64,000 bases of DNA from Agroathelia rolfsii (taxonomy: Eukaryota; Basidiomycota; Agaricomycetes; Amylocorticiales; Amylocorticiaceae), in contig JABRWF010000003.1 of NCBI GenBank assembly GCA_018343915.1, forward strand, positions 4,216,001 through 4,280,000, written 5' to 3'. Below are positions 42,048 through 55,173 of this stretch, one piece after another (within the stretch, counting starts at the first letter, position 1; every line of letters starts with the position of its first letter). The position numbers were made by a program, and so were the translations under genes. The notes beneath the pieces were generated by a model. It did not search any database and was not told the origin of the DNA. It saw only the letters and a program-made list of their open reading frames with translations.

Positions 42048-45000
42048 ATGCGGTTCTTCCGCACTCTTGCTGCCGTTGCGCTCTTTGCTCTTCCTGCCTT
42101 TGCGCAGGATGCTGGTGCAGCCGACGCTGCCCCGGAGCGACAGAAACATGCCTACCAGAGCGATGTTGCTCGTTTGAGGAAGATTGTTATTAACAGGTTC
42201 GCTATTCCTCTGTCGAGACCGTTATACTCACCCTTGCTTATCTCATACGTCAACCCTAAGTCTATACTCTCACCGAGACATCTTCTTGCGTGAATTGATC
42301 TCCAATGCCAACGATGCAGTGGAGAAACTTCGCTTGACTGCCCTCAAGGACAGGAGTGTTTGGGATGGTGTGAACCCACTCAACATCACCATTAAAGCCT
42401 ATCCTGACGAAGATGGCAAGGGTGGTAAACTTGTCATCACAGGTATGTGCTACTGAATACAATAGATTGCATCTGGTATCTCATTACTTGAAACAGACAC
42501 CGGTATTGGCATGACACCAGAAGAGCTCACCGCTAACCTTGTAAGGCAATATTGAAATTATTGCTATGCTTTTGGTCCTAACATCTCCCATAGGGTACAC
42601 TTGCCAAGTCTGGTACCTCTGAATTCTTGGCTCGTGCTGAGGGCAGCACGGATACTACTGGCGCTGGCAACCTCATTGGTGCATTTGGTCTTGGTTTCTA
42701 TAGCAGGTATGTCGAATGTTTTCCTTATTGATATGAACCGTGCTTCCTAACTCAAATTGCAGCTTCTTGGTCGCAGATCGTGTCAGTGTTGCATCCATCG
42801 GAGCACCCTCAGCGAAGAACCCCAACCCATCCCAACACGTCTTCACTTCCCACGCTGACGAACCATCTTTCGAGGTTTACCCTGACCCTCGTGGAAATAC
42901 CTTAGGTCGTGGCACAGAAATCACTTTGGAGTTGAAGTCGGACGCGCTTGAATACCTTGATCAGGCTACCCTGACCAAGCTTGTCAACACACACTCTGTC
43001 TTCTCAACCCAATTCCCCATCTACCTGTGGACAACAACTGAAGACGAAATCTTGGTTGACGAGGATGGAAATGAGATCCCGGTCGACACGGAACCGGCCG
43101 AGCCTATCATCAAAGAGACGAAGGCGGATGCGGACGAAGAGGCTGATGAAGATGATGTCCTTATTGAGGATGTCGATGAAGATGAGCCTGCTGAGAAGCC
43201 TGAGCCGAAGACTAAGAAGATTACCATCGAGGAATGGACACAGCTGAATACCCGTCAGCCTATTTGGATCCGGTATGCCATTTCAGCGGATACCATAGTG
43301 AATGCGAATACTGACTATGCTTCGATCTAGTGACCCTAAGGATGTTACCGAGGAAGAATACGACCTCTTCTACCAGGGCACCTTCAAGGATTACAACAAG
43401 CCCCTTGCATGGCACCACTTCACTGGTGACTCTGAAGGCCTTTCTTTCCGTGCTCTTTTGTACATTCCCAGTAAACTGTAAGCTTACACTCCTGCCCGTT
43501 TTATTGTTGTCAATCTTTACAAAAAAAAATACCAGTCCCGAAACATTCTGGCAAGCAGCAACCGACGCTTCCAACAAGGACATTCGACTCATGGTCAAGC
43601 GCGTTTTCATCACGTCTGACCTTGGTGAAGAGGGCATGCCTAAATGGGCTAGTATCGTCAAGGTTATTGTAGATGGTACGACACAGTTACTTCAGTGTAT
43701 GGTCTCGTCTCATCACCCTTTCTCTACAGCGGATGACCTCCCTCTGAACGTCTCTCGTGAGACACTGCAGAACAACAAATTCATGAAGCAGATCAAGAAC
43801 GCCATCCTCCGCCACCTCATTCAGCTCATGAACCGTCTTGAGAAGGAGGAGCCGGAGAAGTTCGCTCAGCTGCAGAAAGAATTTGGCGGTGTAATCAAGC
43901 TCGGTGCTGTTGAGGACTTCAAGAACAGGCAGAAATTGGCATCCCTGGCCCGTTTCCACACTAACCAGAGGGCCAACGCGAGCTTGGACGAGGTATGCAT
44001 GCCATTATTGTCTAAGCTATCTTGTCTAACTATTTGGCTATCAGTATCTGGAAAACAAGAAGGAAGGCCAGAAGCAGGTATGCATCATCTTAGAAATTGC
44101 CTAGAAATGTATGTGTGGATTAACACGTAGCACTACTTTAGATCTTCTATCTTGCTGAAATCGGCAAGACCCCCGAGCGCCTCGCCAGGAGCGTCTTCAT
44201 TGAGAAGCTTACCGCTCGTGGTTATGAAGTCCTTCTCCTTGGCGAGCCCATGGACGAAATCATGGTGCAAAACCTGCAGAAGTGGAAGTGAGTAACATGT
44301 GTTTACCTTCATAGGGACTGCTGATATTAAAGCATTCGACGCTTAGGGGCATTCCTTTCCAGGATGTCGCTAAGGCTGGTCTCAAGTTCGGTGACGAATG
44401 TAAGTCATATGGCACCAACCATGATCTTGTGGACAGTTTATTGATCGAAATGAATAATATTAGGGGAGGACGACCCCGAGGAGAAGAAGGAACTCCAAGA
44501 GAAGTTCAAGCCTCTGCTTGACTGGCTGAAATGGGAGGCTTCCAACGTAGCTCGCAGTGGTAAGCCGGCTCTGAAATTATCAATCAGGATTGAATTCACG
44601 AACCCTATGCTTTCTTAGTTGTCGTATCCGACCGCCTCGTCACCAGCCCATGCGCTATTGTTGCAGATGTCACTGGCTACACCGCGAATGTTGAGAAGCT
44701 CATGAGTTAGTGAAAGGATGTCATGAAGAACTGGAAGGTGTATTGACACGATTATCTCTCAGGTGCTTCTAACAAGCGTCATAAGCAAGACGAGTACATG
44801 GCCATGTTCGCCAAGAAGCAGCGTGTGCTCGAGATTAACCCCCGCTCGCCGTTGATGGAGGGTCTTCTGCGTAGCGTTGAAGAGCTGCCAAATGAAGTCG
44901 AAGGCAGGGACATTGACGCTGAGAACGAGCTGAAGGAGGTCACTGCCATTTTGATTGATGGTGCCCTCGTCAGGTCGGGCTACGAGGTTCCGGACTCTGA

Positions 45001-45326
45001 TGTGTATGTCTATCCGTATCTTCGATTGATTTATATGCTGAGTGATTTGTTGCAGGTTCTTCGAGCGCGTTGACAAGGTTCTCCGTCGCTCTCTTGGTGT
45101 GTCCGAGACTGCGCCCACACCGACGGACGTCAAGCCTGCTCCCCCCGTCGACCCATCTCTGCCCGAAGAGGCTGAGGTGACGGATGAGGAGGAGAGCTCT
45201 GTTCCCCCATCATCCTCAGCTGGTTCCGCCGGATTTGAGATCCCAGAGGAGTTGAGGAGCCAGTTTGATATTTCTATTGAAGAGATTGATGAATTTGGCA
45301 ATGTGGTTCTTCATGATGAGCTGTAG
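42048..45326 (+). CDS. grp94: ER HSP90 chaperone, GRP94/endoplasmin
   Basis: Signal peptide MRFFRTLAAVALFALPAFA, then the GHKL ATPase domain. HSP90 motifs: LYSHRDIFLRELISNANDA, DTGIGM, then GTLAKSGTSEFL and GAFGLGFYSSFLVAD. After an acidic linker (DADEEADEDDVLIEDVDEDE) come the middle-domain motifs ETFWQAATDASNKDIRL, VKRVFITSD, PKWASIVKV and DDLPLNVSRETLQ. The C-terminal domain ends GFEIPEELRSQF and then VVLHDEL: the last four residues HDEL are the ER-retrieval signal. Total length is about 780 residues, as usual for GRP94. Many introns split the gene, the first within the LYSHRDIFL block after the codon fragment for asparagine-serine. It folds secreted and membrane proteins in the ER lumen. 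Model ascomycete yeasts lack this ER paralogue. Confidence 0.95.
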
Positions 45327-45663
45327 GAGGGGGCTTTTGTTTTTTATATTCTGTCTGGTAAAACCATCCCCAGTACATCCCAAAAAACTGCTGCACGATT
45401 CAAGTGTAATGTAACTTGCAATTGATAGTTTCTTTACGAATTACCTACTGTGGGGTGTGACGTCGGTTAGTCACAGGCGATGAAAGAGATTCCGGCTGGT
45501 TTCATTGAGCCACTCGCGTTTGTTCCCATACTGCTACTATTAGTAGTACGACATACACCGCTCTGCTGCTCTTTGTTGCCTGAGACATCTCTGGTCATTC
45601 TCTGTATATTTAACTGGCTATCTAGAAAGCCATCTTCAAGCCGTTCGCCTCTACTACTAGACA
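45327..45663. other. Intergenic, no gene seen
   Basis: 336 bp between GRP94 and the TFIIF alpha gene. It should contain the GRP94 3' UTR and the TFIIF promoter; no motif is clear. Confidence 0.4.
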
Positions 45664-47811
45664 ATGGCGCCCGCAGCGAGCGAGTCCGTACTATTCCATC
45701 CCAAGAAGAACAAGAAACAGCCTACTCTGTTCACACCCAAGCCGCGCCCCAAACCTGTTGCCTCGCCATCGACATCAAATGTCGCACCAAATGCTGCATC
45801 CCCCAGCTCGCCTCAGAAATCACCGGCAAAGAAGCCAGAGTCCATACTACCTGAGGGACCGTATCAGGAATTCAAGATCATGTCAGCGCCAACGACCGAA
45901 TGGGTCTACGACGTTGTACGATTCGACAATAATCGCAAGCCGGTTGACCTGGCTACCTGGCAGGTACCCATCAAATTTAACAGAAAAGATTTGAAGCGCC
46001 CCGAGGCGGTTGCCGAGCCAGAGGCACCGCAAGCTGTGCGACCTATGTTAGGCTTGGATGGGAAGCCAGTCATTCAAGACGGGCGTATCGTCATGGTTGA
46101 TGCGCAGGGCAGACCTATTCAGAACACAGAGGCCCCGCCGAAAGAGAAGGATCCGAAGAAGAACGGAAAAAAGAAGTTTCAAAAGAAGACGAAACAGGTG
46201 CATCTTATACCTGACGATGTGCGCCAGCTGCGTAGGGAGGAACGATATCCCTGGGTGATGGAGGACGCTTCTGGCAAGGAGGTCTGGGTGGGGCGTATGG
46301 AGGAGGCGAACAAGGCTGACCTGCGCGCGTTCTTCATGACCGGGAACAATAATATCTTTCAGTTTGTACCCGCCCATCGATGGTACAGGTTTACGAAACC
46401 AAAGAATGGACCGCTGCCCACGACAGAAGAGATTGAATCCAGTGTGAGTCATAGCTATGTAGTCTATTAGTGTATTATTATTGATCTTTTTATAGATTGG
46501 CCGTAGAAATGCCTCGTCGGATTTCTGGTCAAAACGAAATGCTTCGGTCAAGACAGAGGGCGGCTCTGGTAACAGCTCCTTGGTTTATGATGTTGGGGGC
46601 CAGAGTTTAGGGCCCGGGGGTCGTCGGTTGCGCACGGTTAACAACGGTACCAACGAGCTGTTTGATGATGATGATGACCCCGATAGCCGACGCAGACGAG
46701 CTCGGGATCTTGGAGAAGATGGAGATATGGATGAGCAGCCATATGAAGAGGATTTTGCTGATGACGATGAAAAATATGAAGAAGACAACAACGATGATGA
46801 AGAGGCAAAAGAACTTGAGGTCTGCATATATTCTGTGACATTTCCTCCTTTTCTATCTCTAAGAATCCTTGGTCGTCTCAGGAACGCATCAAACGGGAAT
46901 ATCGCAGTGCGAACAAACAAATCGATGGTACTGTTGATCAAGATGAGGATGAAGAAGAAGTCGAGCTTACTCGAGATGGCAAGAAAATGAAGAAACTTAT
47001 TCGCAACCTCGAAAAGAATAATGCATATGATAGTGATGAAGAACAGAATCCATATGCGAGCTCGGTCGGTTTATATAGCATTTTCTACAACACATCGTAA
47101 ATTCTCACTCCACTTCTGTAGGCCGATGAGGAGGACGAGGAGGAAGATGAGGTACCACCTACGAATTCTACCCCGGGGGCTGAAAAGACGCCTTCAGCCA
47201 CACCTTCTCGCGCTCCATCTCAAGCTGCCACTCAACCCCCCTCACAATCTCAGTCTGCCCCAGGAGCATCGTCGAGAGCGACATCTCCCGTCCCTAACAT
47301 GGGTGGTCATTCCATACTTGCTCGTCGCGCCACCAGCCCCAAACCGCCTAAACCGAAGCCGCTCACGATGCAGCGCAGTGGCAGTCCGCTTGCAGGCGGA
47401 GGTAGCCGGGCGACAAGCCCCGTCCCCACTGACGGAAGCCGAGCTGCTAGTCCTCAGCTGCCAGGGGACGCGTCCAAGCCTAATAACAAGCGCAAGGCAG
47501 ATGATGCGTCTCCCGGATCCGGCTCTCCCGGCGGTACCGCACCGACTCCTAAACAGAAGAAGCGCAAGCCTGCTGAAGTGGGGCAGTTTGAAGACCAGAT
47601 GCTCATCGATTGGCTTCGTGCCACGCCTGACGCAACGACGCGAGCATGCATTCAGCACTTCACGCCGTATCTTAGGACACCGGGCATGAAGGAGAAATTT
47701 ACCTCTTTGGTTAAGGAGGTGGCCACGATGAAGAAGGACGTACTCGTCTTGCGTAAACAGTACCGTGGGGATAGTGCCGCGCCATCACCTGCTCCTGGCA
47801 CCCCTGTGTAG
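45664..47811 (+). CDS. tfg1: TFIIF alpha subunit (RAP74/Tfg1)
   Basis: Start MAPAASESVLFHPKKNKKQP. The N-terminal dimerisation part has PYQEFKIMSAPTTEWVYDVV and, after a Lys-rich insert, EERYPWVMEDASGKEVWVGR and NIFQFVPAHRWYRF, diagnostic of RAP74. A long charged middle follows: ELFDDDDDPDSRRRRARDLG, acidic DDDEKYEEDNNDDEE, then KKLIRNLEKNNAYDSDEEQN. A Ser/Pro-rich part repeats SRATSPVP. The end has the winged-helix-like C-terminus: FEDQMLIDWLRATPDATTRA and MKEKFTSLVKEVATMKKDVL. TFIIF binds RNA polymerase II, helps recruit it to promoters and stimulates elongation. Introns are at about 46444-46494, 46819-46879 and 47066-47120. All RAP74 landmarks are present. Confidence 0.9.
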
Positions 47812-48330
47812 AAAAGATGATGCCACGGCCCGCAATACGGTTCTATTTGACGGTCACCTGTGGCCGTAAATTTCGCTGCCGCACATTTCTCGTTATACCA
47901 TGCTGATGTGTAAGATAAGAATGCCATGATGATTGATTGACGATGTTGCTCAGAAAGCCAAAGCGCCCATGATCGTGAGGCTCATTCCCAGCATCAGAGG
48001 ATGTGCCTTGAATCCTGTTCACTACAACGACATTGCAACGAGGTCGGTGAGTTGTAAGCCGTGCCAAGACATCCTTTGTCTCATGGAGTTTGATAAATTT
48101 TACTTCCGATGTTCATTTCGTCGCGGAGAGGAGAGACGAAGCGGCTACTTGAAAACACTTTACCATCTCTTTGACAGCATGCTCCGGGTTTCATCATATA
48201 AGGAAACTGAGAATGGTATGATGCTTGTCGCACGCAGCGTGTAACTCCTCCCCCCCTCCCACTCTTTCATTTTCCTTTTTTTTTTCTTTCTCGGTGAAGG
48301 GAAGTTAGCTGTCTTCTCCTATTAGCCATC
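47812..48330. other. Intergenic, no gene seen
   Basis: About 520 bp, with a C-rich then T-rich run (48250-48292) just before the chitin deacetylase gene, a pyrimidine tract common at basidiomycete transcription starts. The open frame at 47933-48244 has no family resemblance. Confidence 0.45.
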
Positions 48331-50057
48331 ATGTTCCTATCTCGTGCTATCCCATTTGTCGTCCTCTGCACTCTATCATATCAAGTGCAGGCATATGCTC
48401 TAAGCAGTCGGCATTCCGAGTCTGCAAAGCGTTCTCTTCCTGGTGGATGGTACCACCGAGATGATAGCCATCCTGCTCTGTCTCTGTTCCGTCGTGGTGC
48501 CTCTTCAGACGGAATTAACTATCCTGAAGTGGGATCGTCAAGTAAGCCTAATAATATCTTCAGAATATGGCTATTGCTTCAAGGAGATTTATCGATTTTC
48601 TATTATTTTATTTTATTTTTATAGCCTGGAGCGCAGCATATCCCTCGTCAACTCCTGATCCATCTCAGTACCCACAGCAGGTATACGGAATATTTTCGCT
48701 GATAGGAAGAAAAAAAAATGAACTGAAGCAATTTTTGACAGTGGGTTGACGCTTTGAATGCCGCCGTGTCCGCAGGCAAAATTCCAGATATCCCCACAGC
48801 GTCTGAATCCAATGGTGCAACCCCGACTTACCCCTCTGGCACTGACCCAAGCAGTGCCGAGGTCTGCTCTGGCTCCTTGAAATGCCGTAACATGGATACC
48901 GACATCTGGGACGCTCCCAACGGTCAGATTGGTATTGGCTTTGATGATGGACCTCTCCCAGTAAGTTCACTATCATTTATCATCGCATGTTAGCCAGAGG
49001 GCTTATCAGCTTCTTTTTGTTTGTCTCTCCACAGCCATCCAAAACACTGTACAACTTCCTGCAACAGAACAATCAGCGGGCTACGCACTTTATGATCGGC
49101 GTCAACATCCTGAACAACCCGGACGAGTTCCAGATGGCATTCGACACGCTTGATGATGATATCGCCGTCCACACCTGGACACATCCGTACATGACCACGC
49201 TCACAAATGAGGAAGTTCTCGGTCAACTCGGCTGGACTATGGAAATCATTCACAATTCTACCGGGGGTCGGCTGCCGAAGTACTGGAGACCTCCTTATGG
49301 TATGTGCATATGTGGCGATGATTTTTTTTTTCCCTCTTGGCTAACTTCGATTTTCTACATTACTAGGCGATGCCGACAATCGCGTCCGCGCCATTGCCAA
49401 GGAAGTGTTTGGACTGACCACGATCTTTTGGAACCAAGAGTGAGAACCAATCTCCCGATACTGCTTCTACCGCTGTCGCTAACTATCATTTTTCCCTTTT
49501 CATTTTTTTTTAGTACCGAAGACTGGAGTATCGGCGAATCCGACGGCACGACGCTCTCCCAGGTTAATACCTCCATGCAACAATGGCTTACCGGTCCCAA
49601 ATCGCCCGGGTTGATCATCCTTGAGCACGAGCTGTCGGACGACACCGTGCAGGCGTTCATGGATGCCTACCCCGTCATGAAAGCCAATGGGTGGGAAACC
49701 ATCTCTGTTTCCGAGTTCAACGGCACGTCTGCGTACTCTAATGCGGATAGCGAAAACCCCAACGGCGCTGTTACACCCGTGGGCAATATTTTGCCGGGGC
49801 TTGCTGTGTCGTCTTCCGCGGCGAATGCTTCGTCGTCGACGGCACAGGGGAGTAGCAGCTCCTCGGTAGCTTCGTCGACGGCTGCGGGCTCTAGTACCGC
49901 TTCGCGGGCATCTACTAGCATCACTTCGACGAGTGCTAGTCCCACGAGTAGCACTAGCTCCGCTGCCCGCACGAACGGACAACTACCATCACATTTGTTT
50001 GCTATCCTTCTCTCAACTTGCTCTGCATCACTGCTCTCCTTTATTTTCCTTGCCTGA
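48331..50057 (+). CDS. Chitin deacetylase, CE4 family, GPI-anchored type
   Basis: About 430 residues. Signal peptide [20 protein letters not shown] is followed by a pro-like region. The NodB catalytic domain is intact: motif 1 [11 protein letters not shown] (catalytic base and metal aspartates), motif 2 HTWTHPYM (metal histidines), motif 3 [14 protein letters not shown], and later FWNQD...DWSIGESDG and [12 protein letters not shown], whose EHELS corresponds to the catalytic His motif. A C-terminal Ser/Thr/Ala-rich stalk ([19 protein letters not shown]) precedes a hydrophobic tail [20 protein letters not shown], the pattern of a GPI-anchor signal. The enzyme converts chitin to chitosan at the cell wall. 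Six short introns are needed. Confidence 0.92.
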
Positions 50058-50878
50058 CAATCGTAACATTCGCTATTTAGACCGGTTTATATATATATAT
50101 ATGTTGTGTATTTAGCCTGGAATGCGACCTTCCGTACTTCAGGCGTCCATTCGTTCAACATGGACTTTTTTGTTTCCTTTCTTAATAGCTTCAGTTATTA
50201 TACTATACATTACGTACTCATAACCTTGAGAAGGACGCTGACCTACCTCCTTTCATTCATTCATTTGTTCCAACTGATGCAGGCTTGTAATCGCTTGATT
50301 GTCTATTCATTCAACTGTTCTCGTTTGCTTGTATTCAGAGAGTTTCGCGCACGTGTTTCGGAGCTCAAACTGTAAAACCTGGATTGAATCTACAAGTCGA
50401 AAAAGGAGGGAGCACAATCAAAATACATGGAAACAAGAGAGGTGGATGATAACAAAATCTGTTTGTCGTGAGGGGGTCATGCGGTCGTGTGTCGTTAAGT
50501 GGAACAAGAAAACAGAAAAGAAAACAAGAGAGACGTATAAAAAAAAAGAAAAAAAAAAGGAATCAAATGTGTAAATAAATCGTGAATCATTAGCAATAGC
50601 CATACAGCAAAATATAGGGGTCCCAAACATTTGTGAAGTTAAAGGGAAGTGTATGAACGGGGAAAGTGAAAGACAAACAAGAAGTGAACGAAAGGGAAGG
50701 GGTACAGGCGCCGGTAGTAGGGTCAGCAAAGTGAGTGTCCATAAAAGGGGTACATGTAGATGTATAGGGACGAGATAGGACTCGAAGGTTCCGCAAAAAC
50801 ACGGGCAGTAAACTAAGACTGTTTTTCAGAGCCTCATCATCATGCCTGTGGTAATGTCGTGAACAAAAAAATAAAATC
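50058..50878. other. Intergenic: 3' flanks of two convergent genes
   Basis: Contains the chitin deacetylase 3' UTR (a short TA repeat at 50090-50102), then a purine-rich stretch (50400-50580) and the kinase 3' flank. No gene is supported. An alternative last exon of the kinase may end at 50840. Confidence 0.45.
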
Positions 50879-53369
50879 CTAATAAAAGGATAAAGAACTG
50901 ACCGAAAGTAGGCTCGGCCACTTAATCTTTAATCCTTCCAGCCATCTCATGTATAACAGGTCCGCAATCGGACTTTTACGTGTAGGCGAACCGGGTTCCT
51001 CTCTTGTCGGCTCAGCAGCAGCTGAGGAAGGTAAGCCTGTAATCTCCTCCTGTTCCTCTGTCACCACGAGGCCTTTGGCAGTCATCTCGCTCTTGCGGAT
51101 AATCCGCTTGTGGGGGAAGAGCATACGAGATGTTTGGACGTGTTGACGAACGGCTGGGTTGCTATTGGAAAGAAATTAAAGTTGATACAAGTGGAGTGAA
51201 AAAAAAAAAAAATAGAATAAACTGAAGTACGCACTCGTTAATACCAGAGAGGATATCGAGAAGAACATTATATGCTAGCTCAGGATTAGCCTCCTTCAAT
51301 TCCACAAATCCTCGTGACAGCATGCTCAAGGACTCGATTTCTCGGGCGTCCATATCATCTCTAATGCTCTGTTGGTACCAGTAAAAAAAAGATAATCAGA
51401 ACACAGCGAATTCAACGAAGAAACTGTAACTCACATTCTGCAAAATAGGCAAAATAACCTCATCCACCATTGCCGTGCCCGCTTTGCCCGTCTGACTCGA
51501 CATCCGCTGATGCGTCGAACGTTCCTTGGCATCTCTAACGGGCGAAGTTGGCACGGACGATGGGGATCCGCCAATACTCCCACTAGCACTACCACCCTCC
51601 TTGCTCCTCTGACTGCCCACAAATTCTGAAGATAGCCTCAAGCTCCCAGCAGCATCCACCTTCTTCACAGGCCGGATAGTATCCACGCCGTTACCCACGT
51701 CCGCCTCGCGCAGTGCGGCACCAGACCCGCGCATATCCTGCCGCTGGCGCAATGACGACCTACCGCGCATCGAGCCGGTGTTGCTTCCTCGCCGTGGGGA
51801 CACAGAACCGCTATAGGCCGGCGGTGGCGTATCTACCCCTCCCTGGGCGGCAGCAGCAGCATCCGCCGCATCCAGAAGCGATGGCATATCCGGTAACGAC
51901 TCTTGTTCATCTTTCGTAGTAACACCAGCAGGCACTGGGTCCTTGATAATAACCGTTGAATGGGCTGCATTGTTGTTGATTCCAATCCCGATACCATCAC
52001 TACCCTTGACAGCATTCATCGATCCCTCATCGTCTTCGTACCCCTCACTCCCACTGTCTTCTTCACTGCCATCGATAACAGGCATGAGATCCTTTGCCAT
52101 ACTTCGGAATGTGCCCATAGCGGATGACGTCCGGACGGTATCAAAGTTCCAATCACTGCGATAAGTACTGTTGTTGTCCCACGCGCCGCTGTTGCGCACT
52201 GTCGCGACGTACTGGTTCGCCTTGGACGGCGAATGCAGACGGTATTCTTGATAGCGCTCAATGAGCTCCGTCAGCGCCGAGGTCTTGCGCGCACCACGGA
52301 TGAAGCGGTGTTGAAGGAGCTCTTTCGCAGACGGGCGCTGGAATATTAATTACGATGAATGAGTACAATCATATATCTGTAGAATAGATACTGTAGATGA
52401 CTGCTTACCTGGGCTGGATCTTTCGTCAGACACTGAACCACAAAATCTTTAAACGCGGGCGAGAAATCGCCCTCAAGCACAGGCGGCTTAGCCTTGGGGA
52501 TAAGAAACAGCACCCTCATAGGATGATACTCCGCCAGCGGCGGCTCGCCCTTTGCCATCTCGATTGCTGTGATGCCCAAGCTCCACATGTCGGCTTTAGC
52601 ATCGTACCCCGCCTGTCTGATCACCTCGGGCGCCATCCAGAACGGCGTGCCAACAAACGTGTGCCGCAGTGTCGTCGTCAGTTGCGCAGCGACACCGAAA
52701 TCGGCGAGTTTAACCTTGCCAGACGCGGATAGGAGCACGTTAGCGGCCTTGATGTCGCGGTGAATGGTGTTTTCCGCGTGGAGGTATTCAAGACCGAGCA
52801 AGAGCTCGCGACAGATGATGGCGATGTGCGCCTCGGAGAACACGCCAGGTTTGAGGAGGTCGAGGCAGGAGCCACCAGCGAGGTACTCCATCACGATCCA
52901 TAGCTTGTAGGCGACGACAAAGGAGCCGTAATAGCGAGTGACATATTCCGAGTCGCATTGAGCAAGAGAGGCGATTTCTTGTTGGATTTCGGATATGTCG
53001 TCGTCTGAATCTTCGAGGTCTGTAGAATGGATAGGGGAAAGTGAGAAAGGAGGGATGGTGGCGACAAATGACGTAGTGTTGTGGTGGTATCACTAACCTA
53101 TCTGCTTAATGGCGACGATCTGCTTGGTCTCATTGTGCATTGCTTTGTACACTGTACCAAAGCTGCCTGTGCCGAGCTTCTCAAGCAAGGTGTACTGGCT
53201 TGCGGGGTTGTTACTTGGGATTGGGTGGGGTTCCATGATGCGGGACCTGTTGCTCGTCGGTGACGAAGGCGGAGAGCGACTAAGGGCTTTTTGCTGTGGA
53301 GTGGGCTGGGGTACAGTAATCTGATCAGTACTATTGCGTTTTCTGAAGCGGGACTGGATGGGAGACATG
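50879..53369 (-). CDS. GCK-III type Ste20-like protein kinase (MST3/4, Nak1/Kic1/Sps1 group)
   Basis: Start [19 protein letters not shown] at 53369, a basic Ser/Pro-rich leader, then the kinase domain from [18 protein letters not shown] (glycine loop). Key motifs: VAIKQI (catalytic lysine), [29 protein letters not shown], the DFGVAAQL loop and [20 protein letters not shown]. The DLED...EIQQEI segment is typical of the GCK-III subgroup. A tail of some 400 residues follows: Ser/Gly/Pro-rich low complexity ([29 protein letters not shown]), then [20 protein letters not shown] and [17 protein letters not shown], near the C-terminus. In fungi this kinase group controls polarity, septation and the RAM/NDR pathway. 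Splicing out an intron at the end would shift the stop from 50879 to 50840. Confidence 0.87.
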
Positions 53370-54610
53370 GTGGGGAGGGAGGGGGGGGGGCAGCTTCGCA
53401 CACTCCACAAGACCAAGTGGGAGGGACAAAGGTGATGATGGAGGTGAGGGTACTAGTCCCAGGTGAGACTTGAAAACAGGCATTCTATCACACAACAAGA
53501 GGATGCATGATGTCGTGCACGTGCCTGCCGCAGGCCATGCATTGCCAGCCAGCGGCCGTCTTTCTAAGTGGAAGGCGTGTGCCGAGTGAACAGCAATCTG
53601 AGCAGCGCTCACCGGGGCCGGAGGCGGGCATCCGAGGAGGGATCAAGGTCGAAAGATGAGACAAGAGATGAGCTCACCGTGAACTTTGGGATGAGCCGAC
53701 TGTCGTCACCGGTTGTTCAGATGGTCAGACCAATCAGACCGACGAGAGGGAGATGGGGGGAGAAGAGATGGTGGCGTGGCAGAAAGCAGGCGAAATCAGC
53801 ACGCCTCACGACCTCAGAAGCAGGCAACACCAGAAGAAGGCAGGTAACTAATGAACGATGCCAGCGGATGATAACCAGGTGAACAGGTGCAGATGTAGCA
53901 GCAGCAACAGCAGGTGGTAGTGTCCTTGTCCCAGCAGCAGCAGCAACGGCGGTCGTGAACAGAGACAAGAAAGTACAAGACAGCAGAAAAATGCTCGATG
54001 ACGTCGCTGCTATTGGCTATTGGCAATCTGAAACCGGCGCTGGGCATCGCGTCAGGCACTTTGGGCGGAACACTGCGCATATATCGCCTCGATGAGGACT
54101 CTCAAGTCTTATCATCATGCATACTAGTATGTTGTAGATGGATGAATACATCGACGAATGCAATCCCAAGTTTGCTTGGAATGTACCTATTTCTGTTTAC
54201 ATTGCGGCCAGTCGCATCTATAAACAGCAGGTGCTACGCAAAATGCACACTCTACGAGAAAGGAAAAAAATGCATTACTGCTATATACTGCTATATGACT
54301 CGCCAAGGACAATGACCAGCGTGATTGACATTTGGAATGTATTCTCGTCATCGGGAACCGTTCAGATCGACTGCTCCATCATATCACAAATTTGCCCCAT
54401 GAATCTGAATCAGATCTCAGACAACATTCAGTATGTTCTTGGGCGGCGGGCATAGCATGCGTCATGTCGTGTTGTGTGGGCAATGCAAGGGGCATACATG
54501 GAGGGGATAAAAAAAAATAGTATGGAGAAGGCCAAAGAGACAAATACATGGGAGAAATCATAACATTTCTTCCGTCCAGAACAAAAGCATCAACTAGCCA
54601 CAAAGCCCGC
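53370..54610. other. Intergenic: kinase promoter with CAG-rich tract
   Basis: About 1.24 kb with no supported gene. It includes the kinase promoter, a CAG/CAA-rich tract at 53887-53950 and the RPL35 3' flank. Open frames here (for example 53998-54315) have no family resemblance. Confidence 0.4.
53887..53950. repeat. Imperfect CAG/CAA triplet tract
   Basis: Two short runs, AGCAGCAGCAACAGCAG and CCAGCAGCAGCAGCAACG, separated by a 20-bp spacer. They lie in the intergenic region upstream of the kinase and are not in a gene model. Confidence 0.6.
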
Positions 54611-55173
54611 TTATGCCTTGACGGCGTACTTGCGGATGGGGAAGTGGATGTCCTTCTTCTTCTGCTTCAATGTCTTGGCAGCCTTCTCGTGCTAAATAGA
54701 GCGAAAACCCAGTTAATGATTAAAAATCCAGTAAATTAGATATTTCAATCGTACCTTCGTCAGCCTCCTTCTGATAGCGCGGGTCTTCTTGACACGGAGA
54801 TCAAGAGGGATGTATTTCTTGCCCTTGTAGAATTCGCGGATGTTTTGGCGTTGCTTCTGGTTGACGACAGTCAGAACGCGCGCGATCGACTTGCGGACAG
54901 TGTTTCTGCGCAATAGAATTTTGATTTAGCAGGTTTTCACTCGGAACAAACAATCTGTACACTCACATTCTGGTGAGCTTCGATGCAGAGCCGCCAGCAA
55001 TCTTCTGAACCCGGAGTTTGAGGAGCTCGTCCTTGAGCTCAGTAAGCTGCTTGTTCAAGTCCGCCTTCGACCTGGTCAATGTAAAAGTTGCCATTCAGCA
55101 CACACCCTAAACTTCAAGCTGATCTATATGCGCACTTGGACTGGAGCTCGTAGGCCTTGACTTTTCCGGGCAT
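54611..55173 (-). CDS. rpl35: 60S ribosomal protein L35 (uL29)
   Basis: Four exons give about 124 residues matching eukaryotic L35: [13 protein letters not shown], then [20 protein letters not shown] and [15 protein letters not shown]. The third exon has [20 protein letters not shown] and [17 protein letters not shown], and the last exon [20 protein letters not shown], ending YAVKA. L35 lies near the polypeptide exit tunnel of the large ribosomal subunit. The start codon is just upstream of an intron (donor after LQSK), the usual arrangement for fungal ribosomal-protein genes. The stop is at 54611. Confidence 0.94.

Noticed and set aside
50510..50560. Poly-A-like stretch that could be a retroposed tail
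   Set aside because: It is a purine-rich stretch with no target-site duplication or coding sequence upstream.
53998..54315. Open frame between the kinase and RPL35
   Set aside because: No domain or compositional support, and it overlaps promoter-like sequence with a CAG-rich tract nearby.
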